Shown: piece by piece, positions 1 to 6,211 of the stretch
Layout of the letters: each line of letters opens with the position of its first letter
Numbering within the stretch: the stretch's first letter is position 1
DNA from: Bacteroidota bacterium
Lineage (GTDB): Bacteria; Bacteroidota; Bacteroidia; Chitinophagales; Saprospiraceae
Reading direction: 5' to 3'
NCBI GenBank assembly: GCA_024277695.1
Contig: JAJRUR010000093.1
Coordinates: forward strand, 1-6,350
Length of the DNA: 6,350 bases
Position numbers and translations under genes: made by a program
The notes under the pieces: generated by a model
Database searches by the model: none
Seen by the model: the letters and a program-made list of their open reading frames with translations, nothing else
Told to the model about the DNA's origin: nothing

Positions 1-305
1 CGACAAAATTATTATTACTTACTGATGATAACGTGTCCGAAGTACAGTATAAAGAAAAAAGAAAATCAAAAATCCACCAGAAGCAAATACGTCCATCAGA
101 TATGATGGATGTTAAAGGTTGGAAAGCCGCCGGAAATAAACTCAGTGATGTAAAAATCAGTTCCGTAAAACTCCTGAAAGATATGCGTCTATTTACGGAT
201 AATCATAAATCTAAGACAATAAAGGAAGATAATCAATTGAAGATAGGGCAGACGATAGATTTTGAGATCACAAACCAAGGAGACCTATTTGGTGACGCTA
301 AATAA
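1..305 (+). CDS. parC: DNA topoisomerase IV subunit A (ParC/GyrA family), C-terminal end only
   Basis: This is the 3' end of a rightward gene that enters from the left edge. The frame is open from base 3 (TKLLLLTDDN...) and stops with TAA at 303-305, so the GTG at 33 is an internal valine codon and not a start. About 100 residues are visible. The segment MMDVKGWKAAGNKLSD, followed by VKISSVKLL, resembles the tail of Bacteroidota type IIA topoisomerase A subunits, where a VKGWKA-GN-LS motif follows the beta-pinwheel domain. The end QGDLFGDAK resembles the short -LF tails common in this family. The family cleaves and rejoins DNA with ParE to decatenate and relax it. The catalytic tyrosine and breakage-reunion domain lie outside the window. 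ParC rather than GyrA is inferred from the tail only. The gene converges on frr with 69 bases between stop codons, in which I see no convincing terminator. Confidence 0.72.
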   Translation, partial: TKLLLLTDDNVSEVQYKEKRKSKIHQKQIRPSDMMDVKGWKAAGNKLSDVKISSVKLLKDMRLFTDNHKSKTIKEDNQLKIGQTIDFEITNQGDLFGDAK

Positions 306-374
306 TGTTCTGTTGAGGGATAGCAATTATTGGCGGTACATCATCTCGAGGCTGAGAGTTATGTGGTAATCTTA

Positions 375-938
375 CTAAATGGTCATTATATCTTTTTCTT
401 TGGCAGCGATCAATTCATCTACTTTTTGACCATATTCTTTGATGAGTTTTTCGACATCGTCTTCACGACGTTTGCCCTCGTCTTCCGGATAACCATCTTT
501 GACTGATTTTTTGATAAAGTCCATCATTTTGTGACGGGCATTGCGTATGCTGATTTTGGCTTCTTCACCGAGGTGTTTGGATTGTTTGACGAGATCTTTT
601 CTGCGATCTTCGGTCAAAGGTGGGATACTGATACGAATCATCTCACCATCGTTTTGAGGAGTGAGTCCTAAATTAGCTCCAAAGATAGCCCGTTCTACAT
701 CGGCAATGATACTTTTTTCCCAAGGTTGGATGACAAGGGTACGCGCATCGGACAAACTGATATTAGCAACTTGATGTATCGGTGTAGGGCTGCCGTAATA
801 CTCCACTAAAATGCCCTCAAGCATTTGAGAAGAGGCCTTTCCTGTCCTTACCTTCAGCAGTTCTTTGTGTAGGTGGTCCATAGCGTCGTCCAGATAGTGC
901 GTAGCTTCTTTGATATATTTTTTGATGTCTGCGTGCAT
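375..938 (-). CDS. frr: Ribosome recycling factor
   Basis: The 187-residue product matches the family's usual length of about 185. Ribosome recycling factor works with EF-G in the cytoplasm to split post-termination ribosomes into subunits. Recognisable segments are KVRTGKAS (residues 29-36) with the following EYYGSPTPIHQVANIS stretch, the beta-domain segment around WEKSIIADVERAI (73-85), PPLTEDRRKDLVK (106-118), and RNARH (132-136), which matches the conserved arginine-rich R-N-x-R segment of the long helical domain. The C-terminal helix DDVEKLIKEYGQKVDEL is also typical. The ATG at 938 is the only start that gives the full N-terminal helix. Upstream bases are A/T-rich without a Shine-Dalgarno sequence, as is usual in Bacteroidota. 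The gene lies 56 bases downstream of the peptidase gene on the same strand, and no TAnnTTTG element occurs in the gap, so co-transcription is likely. pyrH, the frequent upstream partner, is not here. Confidence 0.96.
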   Translation of the reverse strand: MHADIKKYIKEATHYLDDAMDHLHKELLKVRTGKASSQMLEGILVEYYGSPTPIHQVANISLSDARTLVIQPWEKSIIADVERAIFGANLGLTPQNDGEMIRISIPPLTEDRRKDLVKQSKHLGEEAKISIRNARHKMMDFIKKSVKDGYPEDEGKRREDDVEKLIKEYGQKVDELIAAKEKDIMTI

Positions 939-994
939 AGTTCAGTCTATTTTTATTGTTTTGGTTCTACTTATGTAAATAGATCCGTCTCTTT

Positions 995-1672
995 TTAGTT
1001 CCGCGGGCTAAGATAATTATAAACAAAATATATCAAAATCAAAAACGCAGAAAGTGCTCTTACGACATAAGTTCGAGCCGCCCATTGGAGTGCATCTTTT
1101 GACTTAGCATAACTCTCTTCGCTCTCATAACCACTATTGGCCATCCAGCGGAGTGCGCGATTACTAGCGTCGTACTCTACCGGAAGGGTGATGAATGAAA
1201 ATAAGGTATTTAAGAAAAAAGCAGCAATGAGCAAGAGCATCAGTTGTGGATAAGTCTTATAAAATATGAGTGCTGCAATGAGTAAAAACTGCTGAATCAT
1301 GCCTGCAGTACGCATCAAGGGCACTAATGCAGAGCGTAGCTTAAGCATTGAGTAACCCTCGCGGTGTTGGATAGCGTGTCCGCTTTCGTGCGCTGCAACA
1401 GCTGTGGATGCAATGCTTGTACCTTGGTATATTTCCGGACTGAGCACTATGCGCTTGGTTTTTGGATTGTAGTGATCGGTGAGACGACCTTTGCCGTACA
1501 CGACCTCTACATCATCTATACCATGTGCTTTTAACATGGCTAGAGCATATTGGGCGCCGGTTAGTCCGGTAGCAGACTGAAATCGACTATAGTAAGCTAT
1601 TCTTTGCTTCAATTGACGAGTGACCCAAGCTCCTACAAATGATATTCCTATTATGATTAGTATGATAACCAT
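995..1672 (-). CDS. YugP-like membrane zinc metallopeptidase (Zn_peptidase_2 family)
   Basis: The product has 225 residues, about the family's usual length. An N-terminal hydrophobic segment (about 1-17) is followed by a soluble part with the zinc-binding HExxH motif AAHESGHA (HESGH at 95-99). Hydrophobic segments follow near 125-138, 143-162 and 203-220. The conserved block LPVEYDASNRAL (163-174), right after the third hydrophobic segment, carries acidic residues E166 and D168; one of them is the likely third zinc ligand. These features match the YugP family (PF04298), predicted integral-membrane zinc proteases whose substrates are mostly unknown. Such proteins are usually annotated only as 'zinc metallopeptidase', and I can give no substrate. 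The ATG at 1672 starts directly in the first membrane segment, as expected. The gene is divergent from the Rpn-like gene and probably leads a two-gene unit with frr. Confidence 0.88.
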   Translation of the reverse strand: MVIILIIIGISFVGAWVTRQLKQRIAYYSRFQSATGLTGAQYALAMLKAHGIDDVEVVYGKGRLTDHYNPKTKRIVLSPEIYQGTSIASTAVAAHESGHAIQHREGYSMLKLRSALVPLMRTAGMIQQFLLIAALIFYKTYPQLMLLLIAAFFLNTLFSFITLPVEYDASNRALRWMANSGYESEESYAKSKDALQWAARTYVVRALSAFLILIYFVYNYLSPRN

Positions 1673-1685
1673 AGGCTAAAGATAG

Positions 1686-1693
1686 CAAAATTA
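1686..1693 (-). promoter_or_regulatory. Candidate -7 element for the peptidase-frr unit
   Basis: Read leftward, these bases are TAATTTTG, a match to the Bacteroidota -7 consensus TAnnTTTG. Transcription would begin only about 5-10 bases upstream of the peptidase ATG at 1672, giving a very short leader. No good TTG lies at the usual -33 distance, so the match rests on eight bases, of which six are specified. Confidence 0.3.
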
Positions 1694-1760
1694 TTTTTTT
1701 TGGTTATAAAATGCTTGAGATAAGAGAATTATTGCTTTCCTATCATGTACCAAATTACTT

Positions 1761-1768
1761 TATATTTG
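1761..1768 (+). promoter_or_regulatory. Candidate -7 element for the Rpn-like gene
   Basis: TATATTTG matches TAnnTTTG and lies 30 bases upstream of the ATG at 1799, which is a sensible leader length. The nearest TTG upstream (1732-1734) is 26 bases away, somewhat farther than the usual spacing of about 17-23, so the -33 part is weak. Confidence 0.42.
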
Positions 1769-1798
1769 GGCATTTGTTAAATTGAATAGACCAAAATT

Positions 1799-2836
1799 AT
1801 GCAACAGGGTAGTGTCCAGATAGCTAATCCGATATATGATATTGTATTTAAGTATTTGATGGAAGATGGTCATTCGGCTATGACTATATTATCCTTGCTG
1901 TTAGGAGAAGAAATCATCGACTTAGAACCATTGCCTCAGGAGTTCAGTGCAGAGAAGGACAATTTATCCCAAAAATTGAGTATCTATAGATTGGATTTTT
2001 CGGCAACAGTCAGAACGCCGGGTGGTTCAAAAAAAACGATTATTATCGAAGTGCAAAAATCTGCTACTCCTGGAGATATCATACGCTTTCGCAAATATCT
2101 GGGCACCCAATATAGAAATAGTACTTTGTCGCAAGATATTATAGATCTGGACGGTAGATATACAAAAGTCGGCTTTCCGATATTTTCAATTTATTTTTTG
2201 GGATATACTTTGCCGGGATTTGATCAACATCCAGTAATGCACATCGATGTCCATGCTCGCCCGAGGTATTTAGAGGATGTTTCAGTCACAAAGCCCGCAT
2301 TTATAGAATCACTGTACCATCAGGGAATTATTATTACTATTCCGGCGTTAAAAAAGAGAAGAAGAGACCGGTTAGAACAACTTTTGAGTATATTTGACCA
2401 AAGCAATAGAACAAAAGACATCCATATAATGAATGTACAGATAAAAGACTTTCCTCGACAGTTTCAGCCGATTATACGCCGATTGCAGAAGGCCTCACAA
2501 GTACAGGAAGTACGTGAAACTATGGAAGTAGAGGATGATTTTTTTCTTGAAATAAATGAACTGGTTCAAGCAAAAGAAGAGGCTCAACGCAAGCAAGAAG
2601 AGGCCCAACGCAAGCAAGAAGAGGCCCAGCGCAAGCAAGCAGAAGCCCAACGCAAGCAAGAAGAGGCCCAGCGCAAGCAAGCAGAAGCCCAACGCAAGCA
2701 AGCAGAAGCCCAACGCAAGCAAGAAGAGGCAATTCTCTTTATGTTAGATAGCGGGATATCAAGAAAATCAATTGTTCAAAAACTGAATATTTCTATTGAA
2801 GAATTAGAAAGGATAATATCCAAAGGTAATAGTTGA
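1799..2836 (+). CDS. Rpn/PDDEXK_2-family nuclease (transposase-like) with heptad-repeat linker
   Basis: The 345-residue product begins with the family signature NPIYDIVFKYLMED (10-23) and GEEIIDLEPLP (36-46). The predicted nuclease core has D66 (RLDFSATV) and E84-V-Q86 (IIIEVQKS), the D...ExQ form of the PD-(D/E)xK active site found in Rpn and PDDEXK_2 proteins, where Gln replaces the usual Lys. Residues 94-108 (IIRFRKYLGTQYRNS) fit the following conserved helix. An acidic patch (244-251) leads into seven copies of a charged heptad (261-309), probably a coiled coil. The tail MLDSGISRKSIVQKLNISIEELERI (315 onward, shown here in pieces: MLDSGISRKS, IVQKLNISIE, ELERI) looks like a helix-turn-helix. 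Relatives are Mg-dependent DNA endonucleases linked to recombination and, in E. coli, to phage defence; they are often annotated as transposases. I see no terminal inverted repeats. Its cellular role here is unknown. Confidence 0.85.
   Translation: MQQGSVQIANPIYDIVFKYLMEDGHSAMTILSLLLGEEIIDLEPLPQEFSAEKDNLSQKLSIYRLDFSATVRTPGGSKKTIIIEVQKSATPGDIIRFRKYLGTQYRNSTLSQDIIDLDGRYTKVGFPIFSIYFLGYTLPGFDQHPVMHIDVHARPRYLEDVSVTKPAFIESLYHQGIIITIPALKKRRRDRLEQLLSIFDQSNRTKDIHIMNVQIKDFPRQFQPIIRRLQKASQVQEVRETMEVEDDFFLEINELVQAKEEAQRKQEEAQRKQEEAQRKQAEAQRKQEEAQRKQAEAQRKQAEAQRKQEEAILFMLDSGISRKSIVQKLNISIEELERIISKGNS
2579..2725 (+). repeat. Seven in-frame 21-bp tandem repeats (coding minisatellite)
   Basis: Seven consecutive 21-bp units each encode EAQRKQ plus E or A. 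The units differ only at a few positions: GAG/GAA in codon 1, GCT/GCC in codon 2, CAA/CAG in codon 3, and GAA/GCA in codon 7. Units 3 and 5 are identical, and so are units 4 and 7, which suggests recent duplication of multi-unit blocks. Because 21 is a multiple of three, a gain or loss of units changes linker length without breaking the frame. The product is a helical, highly charged heptad pattern. The periodicity also keeps other frames on both strands free of stops, which creates spurious ORFs here. Confidence 0.97.
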
Positions 2837-2838
2837 TT

Positions 2839-4119
2839 TTAAGTAATTCTGTCAAACCCGCAATAGGGTACCAGTACTTCCGGTATTTTTATCCCGCTTT
2901 CGGTTTGATAATTTTCTAGAATAGCTGCATAGATTCTAGCCAAAGCCAGAGCAGAGCCATTGAGTGTATGGCACAAGCGATTTTTCCCCTTTTCGTCTTT
3001 ATACCGTAGTTTGAGTCGATTGGACTGATAGCTTTCAAAATTGGAAACAGAACTGACCTCCAGCCACTTTTTTTGAGCAACAGAATACACTTCAAAGTCA
3101 TAGGTTAGTGCAGCTGTAAAACCTAAGTCTCCGCCACAGAGTCTTACGATTCTGTAGGGGAGTCCAAGCTTGATGATGAGGCCTTCTACATATGATACCA
3201 TTTTATCTAAAATCTCATAGCTCTTTTCGGGTAGTGCGATCTGGACGATTTCAACCTTGTCAAACTGATGTACGCGATTGAGGCCTTTGACATCTGCACC
3301 ATAGGAGCCCGCTTCTCTTCGAAAACAAGGCGAGTGTGCAGTAAGTTTGATCGGTAGATCTTCCGCCTTGACTATTAGGTCTCGATAGATATTGGTTACG
3401 GGAACTTCAGCTGTTGGTATCATAAAGAGATTGTCCTCCGTGATATGGTACATTTGCCCCTCCTTATCCGGAAGTTGGCCGGTTGCTCTGGCAGATTGTT
3501 CATTGACCATATAGGGCGGCATACACTCTAAATATCCCGCTTTAGAAGCTTCATCCAAAAAAAATGATATGAGCGCTCGTTGGAGTTTGGCACCTTTGCC
3601 GGTGAATAAGACAAAGCCTGACCCCGTGATCTTGGCTGCTGTTTTTAGATCAAATAATTGATAGGCTTCTGCCAATTCCCAATGCGGTTTAGCTCCAGGA
3701 ATAGGGCTCGGAAGAGTGTCCTGTCCGGTCTTGATGATTTGGTTGTCTTCTTCGGATTTGCCGGTAGGTACATCCTGATGAGCGATGTTAGGTATCTGCA
3801 AAAGCAGTTCTTCCAACTGTTGTGTCCGATGCTTAAAATCAAGCTCCATCGCCTTGATAGTCTCTTTGGCTTGCTGTACTTCAGTCCTGAGTTCATTAGC
3901 CTTAGTCACTTCTCCACTTTTATACAATCCTTGTATCAACTCCGCTTTCTTTTTGTGCTCTGATAAGGCTTGGTCCATTTTGAGCTGTGCTGATTTGCGC
4001 TGCTCATTGGTTTCGATAAGCTTTTGTACGATTTTTAGCTGAGTGTCTCCCCAGTTACGTTTCTTTAGACTTTGGGTGACTAGCTCTTTATTGGATTCGA
4101 TATATTTGATCTGTAGCAT
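2839..4119 (-). CDS. serS: Seryl-tRNA synthetase
   Basis: The 426-residue enzyme charges tRNA-Ser with serine, using ATP, in the cytoplasm. The N-terminal part (about 1-115) is the charged helical arm that binds the long variable arm of tRNA-Ser. The class II core follows: TAEVPVTN (236-243) for serine binding, motif 2 FRREAGSYGADVKGLNR (266-282) followed by HQFDKVEIV, CGGDLGFTAALTYDFEVY, and motif 3 NGSALALARIYAAILE (387-402). The end VPYCGFDRIT is typical of Bacteroidota SerS. I chose the ATG at 4119, which gives MLQIKYIE, the usual family beginning. An in-frame ATG at 4197 would add 26 residues with no family resemblance and would place the candidate promoter at 4141-4148 inside the gene. 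The gene stands alone: it converges on the Rpn-like gene with 2 bases between stops and is divergent from rho. Confidence 0.97.
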   Translation of the reverse strand: MLQIKYIESNKELVTQSLKKRNWGDTQLKIVQKLIETNEQRKSAQLKMDQALSEHKKKAELIQGLYKSGEVTKANELRTEVQQAKETIKAMELDFKHRTQQLEELLLQIPNIAHQDVPTGKSEEDNQIIKTGQDTLPSPIPGAKPHWELAEAYQLFDLKTAAKITGSGFVLFTGKGAKLQRALISFFLDEASKAGYLECMPPYMVNEQSARATGQLPDKEGQMYHITEDNLFMIPTAEVPVTNIYRDLIVKAEDLPIKLTAHSPCFRREAGSYGADVKGLNRVHQFDKVEIVQIALPEKSYEILDKMVSYVEGLIIKLGLPYRIVRLCGGDLGFTAALTYDFEVYSVAQKKWLEVSSVSNFESYQSNRLKLRYKDEKGKNRLCHTLNGSALALARIYAAILENYQTESGIKIPEVLVPYCGFDRIT

Positions 4120-4140
4120 AAAATATTTTGAATTAAAATT

Positions 4141-4148
4141 CAAAGATA
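4141..4148 (-). promoter_or_regulatory. Candidate -7 element for serS
   Basis: Read leftward, the bases are TATCTTTG, a match to TAnnTTTG, 21 bases upstream of the serS ATG at 4119. Position and leader length fit. No TTG lies at the expected -33 distance. A second leftward match, TATTTTTG at 4302-4295, could be a distal promoter. Confidence 0.42.
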
Positions 4149-4171
4149 GGCTTTGAATACAAAAAAAAGCG

Positions 4172-4179
4172 TATTTTTG
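4172..4179 (+). promoter_or_regulatory. Candidate -7 element for rho, far upstream
   Basis: TATTTTTG followed by CACC is a match to TAnnTTTG. A TTTG lies 16 bases upstream (4152-4155), close to but slightly short of the usual -33 spacing. It is the only rightward TAnnTTTG match that I find between serS and rho. If used, it would give a rho leader of about 360 bases. Confidence 0.4.
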
Positions 4180-4546
4180 CACCAAGTTAATGACCATTAC
4201 GTGGATTTTGATATCCGCAGTGAAGGTGTAACATGCATCAAATAAGCCTCTCTAGCTGAATTTTTGACCACAAACGCAGCCCAAATTCATACTGCAAAAA
4301 TAAAAATTTGGATTAGAGCCAGTTCTTGAAAAATAGCACCTACACACTTTAGAATAGCAAATACACGATTTTGGAAAAATGATAGTTATCTATCGCAAAA
4401 ACTTACATATCTCGCTCCGGCATTCCATTCATTAGACCATAGAATATTAAGGAGATCGCAAGATATTAAGCCAAATATTAAGTTAGTAAAATATAGAACT
4501 TCTCAAATATAAAAATATTTATTAATCATTAAAACACTTATATAAT
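4180..4546 (+). promoter_or_regulatory. Gene-free stretch and candidate long rho leader
   Basis: No convincing gene lies in this A/T-rich stretch. What it holds: a 13-codon ORF (4190-4231, MTITWILISAVKV) starting right after the candidate promoter; a leftward TAnnTTTG match at 4302-4295 and another at 4511-4504; a small perfect hairpin GATAG-TTAT-CTATC (4381-4394); a pyrimidine-rich segment (4402-4438) with 13 C against 4 G and several TC/CC steps, as in Rho-loading sites; three copies of ATATTAAG (4444-4482); and a very A/T-rich run up to the rho ATG, which lacks a Shine-Dalgarno sequence. In E. coli, rho is autoregulated by Rho-dependent attenuation in a long leader; a similar arrangement here is an inference. 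Confidence 0.35.
4444..4482 (+). repeat. Three direct copies of ATATTAAG upstream of rho
   Basis: The octamer ATATTAAG occurs at 4444-4451, 4463-4470 and 4475-4482, with start-to-start distances of 19 and 12 bases. The last copy ends 64 bases before the rho ATG. The copies could be binding sites or an accident of A/T-rich sequence. Confidence 0.5.
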
Positions 4547-6211
4547 ATGTATGACATTCTGCAACTGAATGAAATGTTGGTACCTGAGCTGAAAGAATTA
4601 GCAGAAAAAGCAGGTATTACAAAGTACAAAAGACTAGCCAAACAGGAATTGATATACAAAATATTGGATCATCAAGCGGTATCCGTAGAAAGTGGCAATG
4701 CCGAAATTGTTGAAAAGAAAAAGGATGCTTCAAAGGGGGGGCAACGAAAACGCAGTGGCCGCAAAATAGTACATCAAAAAGAAAAGACGGATAGGCCAAC
4801 AGCCAAAAAGGACACCGAAGAACAAAAAGAAAGACCTCGGCCAAAAGAAGAAAAATCTCCATCACAACAGCATAAGCCAAAAAATCAGACCGACACAAGC
4901 TCAAAAGACCGTAAGCGAAATACTACCAATACTACCACCAATACTCCACAGCGTACTCCATCTGAGCAAAGGACATCAAATGTTCAGAACAAACCAAAAC
5001 AACAGGATCGTCCAAATAATAATGATCAACGGTCAAAGCAGGAACCGAAACCCACAGCAAAGGCCAAACTGGAAAAACTCGATATTGACATCGATGGTAT
5101 CGTCGAGGGTGAAGGCGTTCTGGAAATGATGTCGGACGGTTATGGTTTCTTGAGATCGAGTGACTATAACTATCTTTCTTCTCCGGATGATATCTATGTC
5201 TCGCCTTCACAAATTAAGCTATTCGGACTCAAAACGGGCGATACGGTCATTGGGGCTATTCGTCCACCAAAACAAGGTGAAAAATATTTTGCACTGCTCA
5301 AAGTTTCTGAAATCAATGGATTAAAACCGGATCAGATTCGGGAGCGCATACCATTTGATTATCTTACGCCCCTCTTTCCTGAAGAAAAATTCAACTTAAA
5401 ACTACGTGATGATGGCAAAGATTTCGGTACGAGAATGATTGATTTGTTTACTCCTATTGGAAAAGGACAAAGGGGATTGATCGTAGCCCAACCAAAGACC
5501 GGAAAAACTTTTCTCCTCAAGGATATCGCTAATGCAATAGCAAAAAATCATCCGGAATGTTATCTGATAGTGCTTCTGGTAGATGAGCGACCGGAAGAAG
5601 TGACGGATATGAAGCGCAGTGTGCGGGCAGAAGTTGTGGCATCTACTTTTGATGAGCCGGCAAGCAATCATGTGCGCGTGGCGGGTATTGTACTCGAAAA
5701 AGCTAAGCGCTTGACCGAGTGTGGTCACGATGTAGTTATCTTGTTGGACTCGATTACAAGACTCGCTAGAGCATACAATACAGTGGCTCCGGCTAGTGGA
5801 AAGGTACTCTCAGGTGGGGTAGAGGCCAATGCCTTGCACAAACCAAAAAAATTCTTTGGGGCAGCACGGAAAATAGAAAATGGCGGATCCCTTACTATTT
5901 TGGCAACAGCCTTAATTGATACGGGTTCCAAAATGGATGGTGTGATCTTCGAGGAGTTCAAGGGTACCGGAAATATGGAACTCCAACTCGATCGCAGTTT
6001 GGCCAATAAACGACTGTATCCTGCCATCGATCTGACTTCATCGAGTACCAGACGCGAAGAATTGCTACTAGAAGAGGCGGTTCTCTCACGCATGATCGTG
6101 CTGAGGAATCATCTCGCAGATATGAAACCTATCGAAGCTATGGAGTTCTTACGCAAGCATATGCGCGGTACGGTCAGCAATGAAGAGTTCTTAGTGGCTA
6201 TGAACGGCTAG
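4547..6211 (+). CDS. rho: Transcription termination factor Rho, with long disordered insertion
   Basis: Rho is a hexameric RNA-dependent ATPase that loads on nascent RNA and releases RNA polymerase. The Rho_N helical domain is at 1-45 (LNEMLVPELKELAEKAGI). A polar, low-complexity stretch rich in K, Q, N, T and P follows (about 47-172). The cold-shock-like RNA-binding domain (about 184-258) carries the RNP-like GYGFLR (198-203). The ATPase core has Walker A QPKTGKT (315-321), the VDERPEEV segment with catalytic-type E347, Walker B VVILLDS (396-402), the Q-loop PASGKV (415-420), and the arginine-finger segment STRREELL (500-507). At 554 residues it is much longer than the 419 of E. coli, and the insertion accounts for the difference. 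Such insertions are common in Bacteroidota. The chosen ATG gives the complete Rho_N domain. A run of seven G lies at 4735-4741. No intrinsic terminator is clear after the stop. Confidence 0.98.
   Translation: MYDILQLNEMLVPELKELAEKAGITKYKRLAKQELIYKILDHQAVSVESGNAEIVEKKKDASKGGQRKRSGRKIVHQKEKTDRPTAKKDTEEQKERPRPKEEKSPSQQHKPKNQTDTSSKDRKRNTTNTTTNTPQRTPSEQRTSNVQNKPKQQDRPNNNDQRSKQEPKPTAKAKLEKLDIDIDGIVEGEGVLEMMSDGYGFLRSSDYNYLSSPDDIYVSPSQIKLFGLKTGDTVIGAIRPPKQGEKYFALLKVSEINGLKPDQIRERIPFDYLTPLFPEEKFNLKLRDDGKDFGTRMIDLFTPIGKGQRGLIVAQPKTGKTFLLKDIANAIAKNHPECYLIVLLVDERPEEVTDMKRSVRAEVVASTFDEPASNHVRVAGIVLEKAKRLTECGHDVVILLDSITRLARAYNTVAPASGKVLSGGVEANALHKPKKFFGAARKIENGGSLTILATALIDTGSKMDGVIFEEFKGTGNMELQLDRSLANKRLYPAIDLTSSSTRREELLLEEAVLSRMIVLRNHLADMKPIEAMEFLRKHMRGTVSNEEFLVAMNG

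Noticed and set aside
33..305. A separate 90-residue gene starting with GTG at 33
   Set aside because: The frame continues to the left edge and the protein matches the tail of a topoisomerase A subunit, so it is a partial gene.
306..374. Bidirectional terminator between the topoisomerase gene and frr
   Set aside because: AATAAT (301-306) can pair with ATTATT (326-331), but it is A/T only, has a 19-base loop and no T tract.
2495..2747. Long open frames on both strands over the 21-bp repeats (leucine- or lysine-rich proteins)
   Set aside because: They arise because a stop-free 21-bp unit repeats in every frame; their composition is repetitive and they lie inside the well-supported Rpn-like gene.
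1673..2850. The Rpn-like gene as a complete insertion sequence
   Set aside because: I found no terminal inverted repeats or target-site duplication, and the right end abuts the serS stop codon.
4120..4197. 26-residue N-terminal extension of SerS from the ATG at 4197
   Set aside because: The extension has no family resemblance, the family begins at MLQ, and a promoter-like element lies within it.
4150..4242. Protein-like short frame ending YVDFDIRSEGVTCIK
   Set aside because: It has no ATG start, is about 30 codons long, and I recognise no family; it may be a decayed gene end, but nothing supports that.
4252..4290. Leftward 12-residue ORF MNLGCVCGQKFS next to a TAnnTTTG match
   Set aside because: The ATG is only 4 bases past the -7 element, where transcription would barely have begun, and ORFs this short are common by chance.
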